Shown piece by piece: positions 14,699 through 15,126 of a DNA stretch of 15,126 bases; positions within the stretch are counted from its first letter, which is position 1, and each line of letters begins with the position of its first letter. Made by a program: the position numbers and the translations under genes. Origin of the DNA: CAYUWG01 sp964448285 (lineage in GTDB: Bacteria > Bacteroidota > Ignavibacteria > SZUA-365); assembly GCA_964448285.1 (NCBI GenBank), contig CAYUWG010000078.1, forward strand, positions 1 to 15,126, written 5' to 3'. The notes beneath the pieces are model-generated. The model worked only from the letters and a program-made list of their open reading frames with translations, ran no database searches and was not told the DNA's origin.

Positions 14699-14875
14699 AT
14701 GCACCTATCAAGGCTGGTTGAATTCTCATCCGATTCAGTAAGGGCTACCCTTTGTGGTTGCCATTGTTCAGCGGTTGGATATGCGTCATACAAGCAAGAA
14801 TCCTTGCCCTCATGTTTCTCACGCGATTTCCTTTTGGGAATAGGCGCGCACGGTTTACTTCACGACGGTAAGTAG
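14699..14875 (+). CDS. possible small ORF of unknown function with a perfect Shine-Dalgarno
   Basis: An ATG at 14699 opens 58 codons on the plus strand. It is preceded by AAGGAGG (14687-14693) with a 5-base spacer, the strongest ribosome-binding site in the window. The predicted peptide begins MHLSRLVEF, has a Cys-rich LCGCHC patch (residues 18-23) and is otherwise weakly hydrophobic; I recognise no family. It overlaps the 3' end of the convergent T9SS-sorted gene by 21 bp and covers its 3' UTR. Against it: an equally good AAGGAGGT stands before a meaningless 21-codon frame inside the phosphotransferase gene, and the other genes here hardly use Shine-Dalgarno. No promoter is evident. It may well be chance. 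Confidence 0.2.
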   Translation: MHLSRLVEFSSDSVRATLCGCHCSAVGYASYKQESLPSCFSRDFLLGIGAHGLLHDGK

Positions 14876-15126
14876 TCGTGTGCGGGATGCATTTCCTACA
14901 GAAAGCCGAAGCATGTACACCCCACTCTCGACACCTTGCGTACCGAACGTTACAGTTTGCCGGCCGGTACCACTGCCTTCGTGGATGCGCATGATGTTAC
15001 GTCCTGCGAGATCGAGTAAGTCAAGCGTTGTAGGGGCTTCGCGTTCCTGCGACCAGGAGACCGTCGCATAATAGCCAGTCTGTCCCGACACCGGATTTGG
15101 GTACGCCGAGACGAATCGGAACGAAC
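14855..15126 (-). CDS. C-terminal end of a T9SS-exported protein (type A sorting domain), cut by window edge
   Basis: Only the last 89 residues are in the window; the gene continues beyond 15126. Reading from the edge, they include VSAYPNPVSG, LDLLDLAGRNIMRI, GVESGVYMLRL and the end SRTRLLTVVK. This is the pattern of the type A type IX secretion sorting domain: a YPNP opening, LYDLxGR-like centre, GVYxLRL strand and basic final strand. Such domains take proteins through the T9SS translocon and are cleaved by the sortase-like PorU, usually leaving the cargo on an LPS-type anchor or released. The cargo itself is out of view, so its function is unknown. TAA stops at 14855-14857, and the intrinsic terminator is about 175 bases downstream. 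The frame is open to the window edge. Confidence 0.93.
   Translation of the reverse strand, partial: SFRFVSAYPNPVSGQTGYYATVSWSQEREAPTTLDLLDLAGRNIMRIHEGSGTGRQTVTFGTQGVESGVYMLRLSVGNASRTRLLTVVK

Noticed and set aside
14611..14793. 60-codon minus-strand frame ahead of the phosphotransferase gene
   Set aside because: It runs through the intrinsic terminator and the promoter region, has no ribosome-binding site and no recognisable content; the region is better read as a 3' UTR plus promoter.
14678..14854. Structured ncRNA (tmRNA, 6S, SRP RNA) or tRNA in the spacer
   Set aside because: No tRNA T-loop with matching stems, no SRP consensus loop and no long pairing were seen by eye; the terminator is explained by the upstream gene.

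Overview
The window (about 53% GC by eye) looks like chromosome from a diderm bacterium of the Bacteroidota / Ignavibacteriota / Kapabacteria side of the FCB group. Two things point there: a type IX secretion (T9SS) C-terminal sorting domain at the right edge, and a DUF2723 (TMEM260-like) membrane glycosyltransferase. Starts with little or no Shine-Dalgarno signal and a giant protein built of SBBP and PKD-like repeats fit the same group. This placement is inferred from gene families, not from a marker tree.

Layout. Positions 1-1166 (minus) hold the N-terminal half of Lon protease, cut by the window edge. Divergent from it, after a 183-bp spacer, is a tightly packed plus-strand run: aspS (aspartyl-tRNA synthetase), hutI (imidazolonepropionase, start overlapping the aspS stop), an ABC-transporter ATPase with no permease beside it, and a 639-residue DUF2723 GT-C type membrane protein whose GTG start overlaps the ATPase stop by 4 bp. 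This run ends at 7220. Convergent to it with a 27-bp gap is a 5.4-kb minus-strand gene (7248-12614) for a 1788-residue exported protein. Upstream of that gene, on the same strand, is a five-TM LtaS/sulfatase-superfamily phosphotransferase (12674-14614). A Rho-independent terminator separates it from the end of another minus-strand gene, whose C-terminus is a T9SS sorting domain (14855-15126).

The giant protein is the main point of interest. After a signal peptide and an SBBP-associated N-terminal domain come seven 64-residue SBBP units, as expected for a closed seven-bladed beta-propeller. Nine Ig/PKD-like units follow at an almost invariant 81-residue period. Eight of these carry a Cys pair exactly 56 residues apart. 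Then come two shorter units with Cys pairs 45 apart, one degenerate unit, and a cohesin-like end. It has no T9SS sorting domain, although the neighbouring protein does.

How the genes may work together: Lon, AspRS and HutI are housekeeping or catabolic. The DUF2723 enzyme, the periplasmic phosphotransferase and the giant repeat protein are all envelope-associated. The eukaryotic DUF2723 relative TMEM260 O-mannosylates Ig-like IPT domains, so modification of the giant Ig-repeat protein by its convergent neighbour is an attractive but untested idea.
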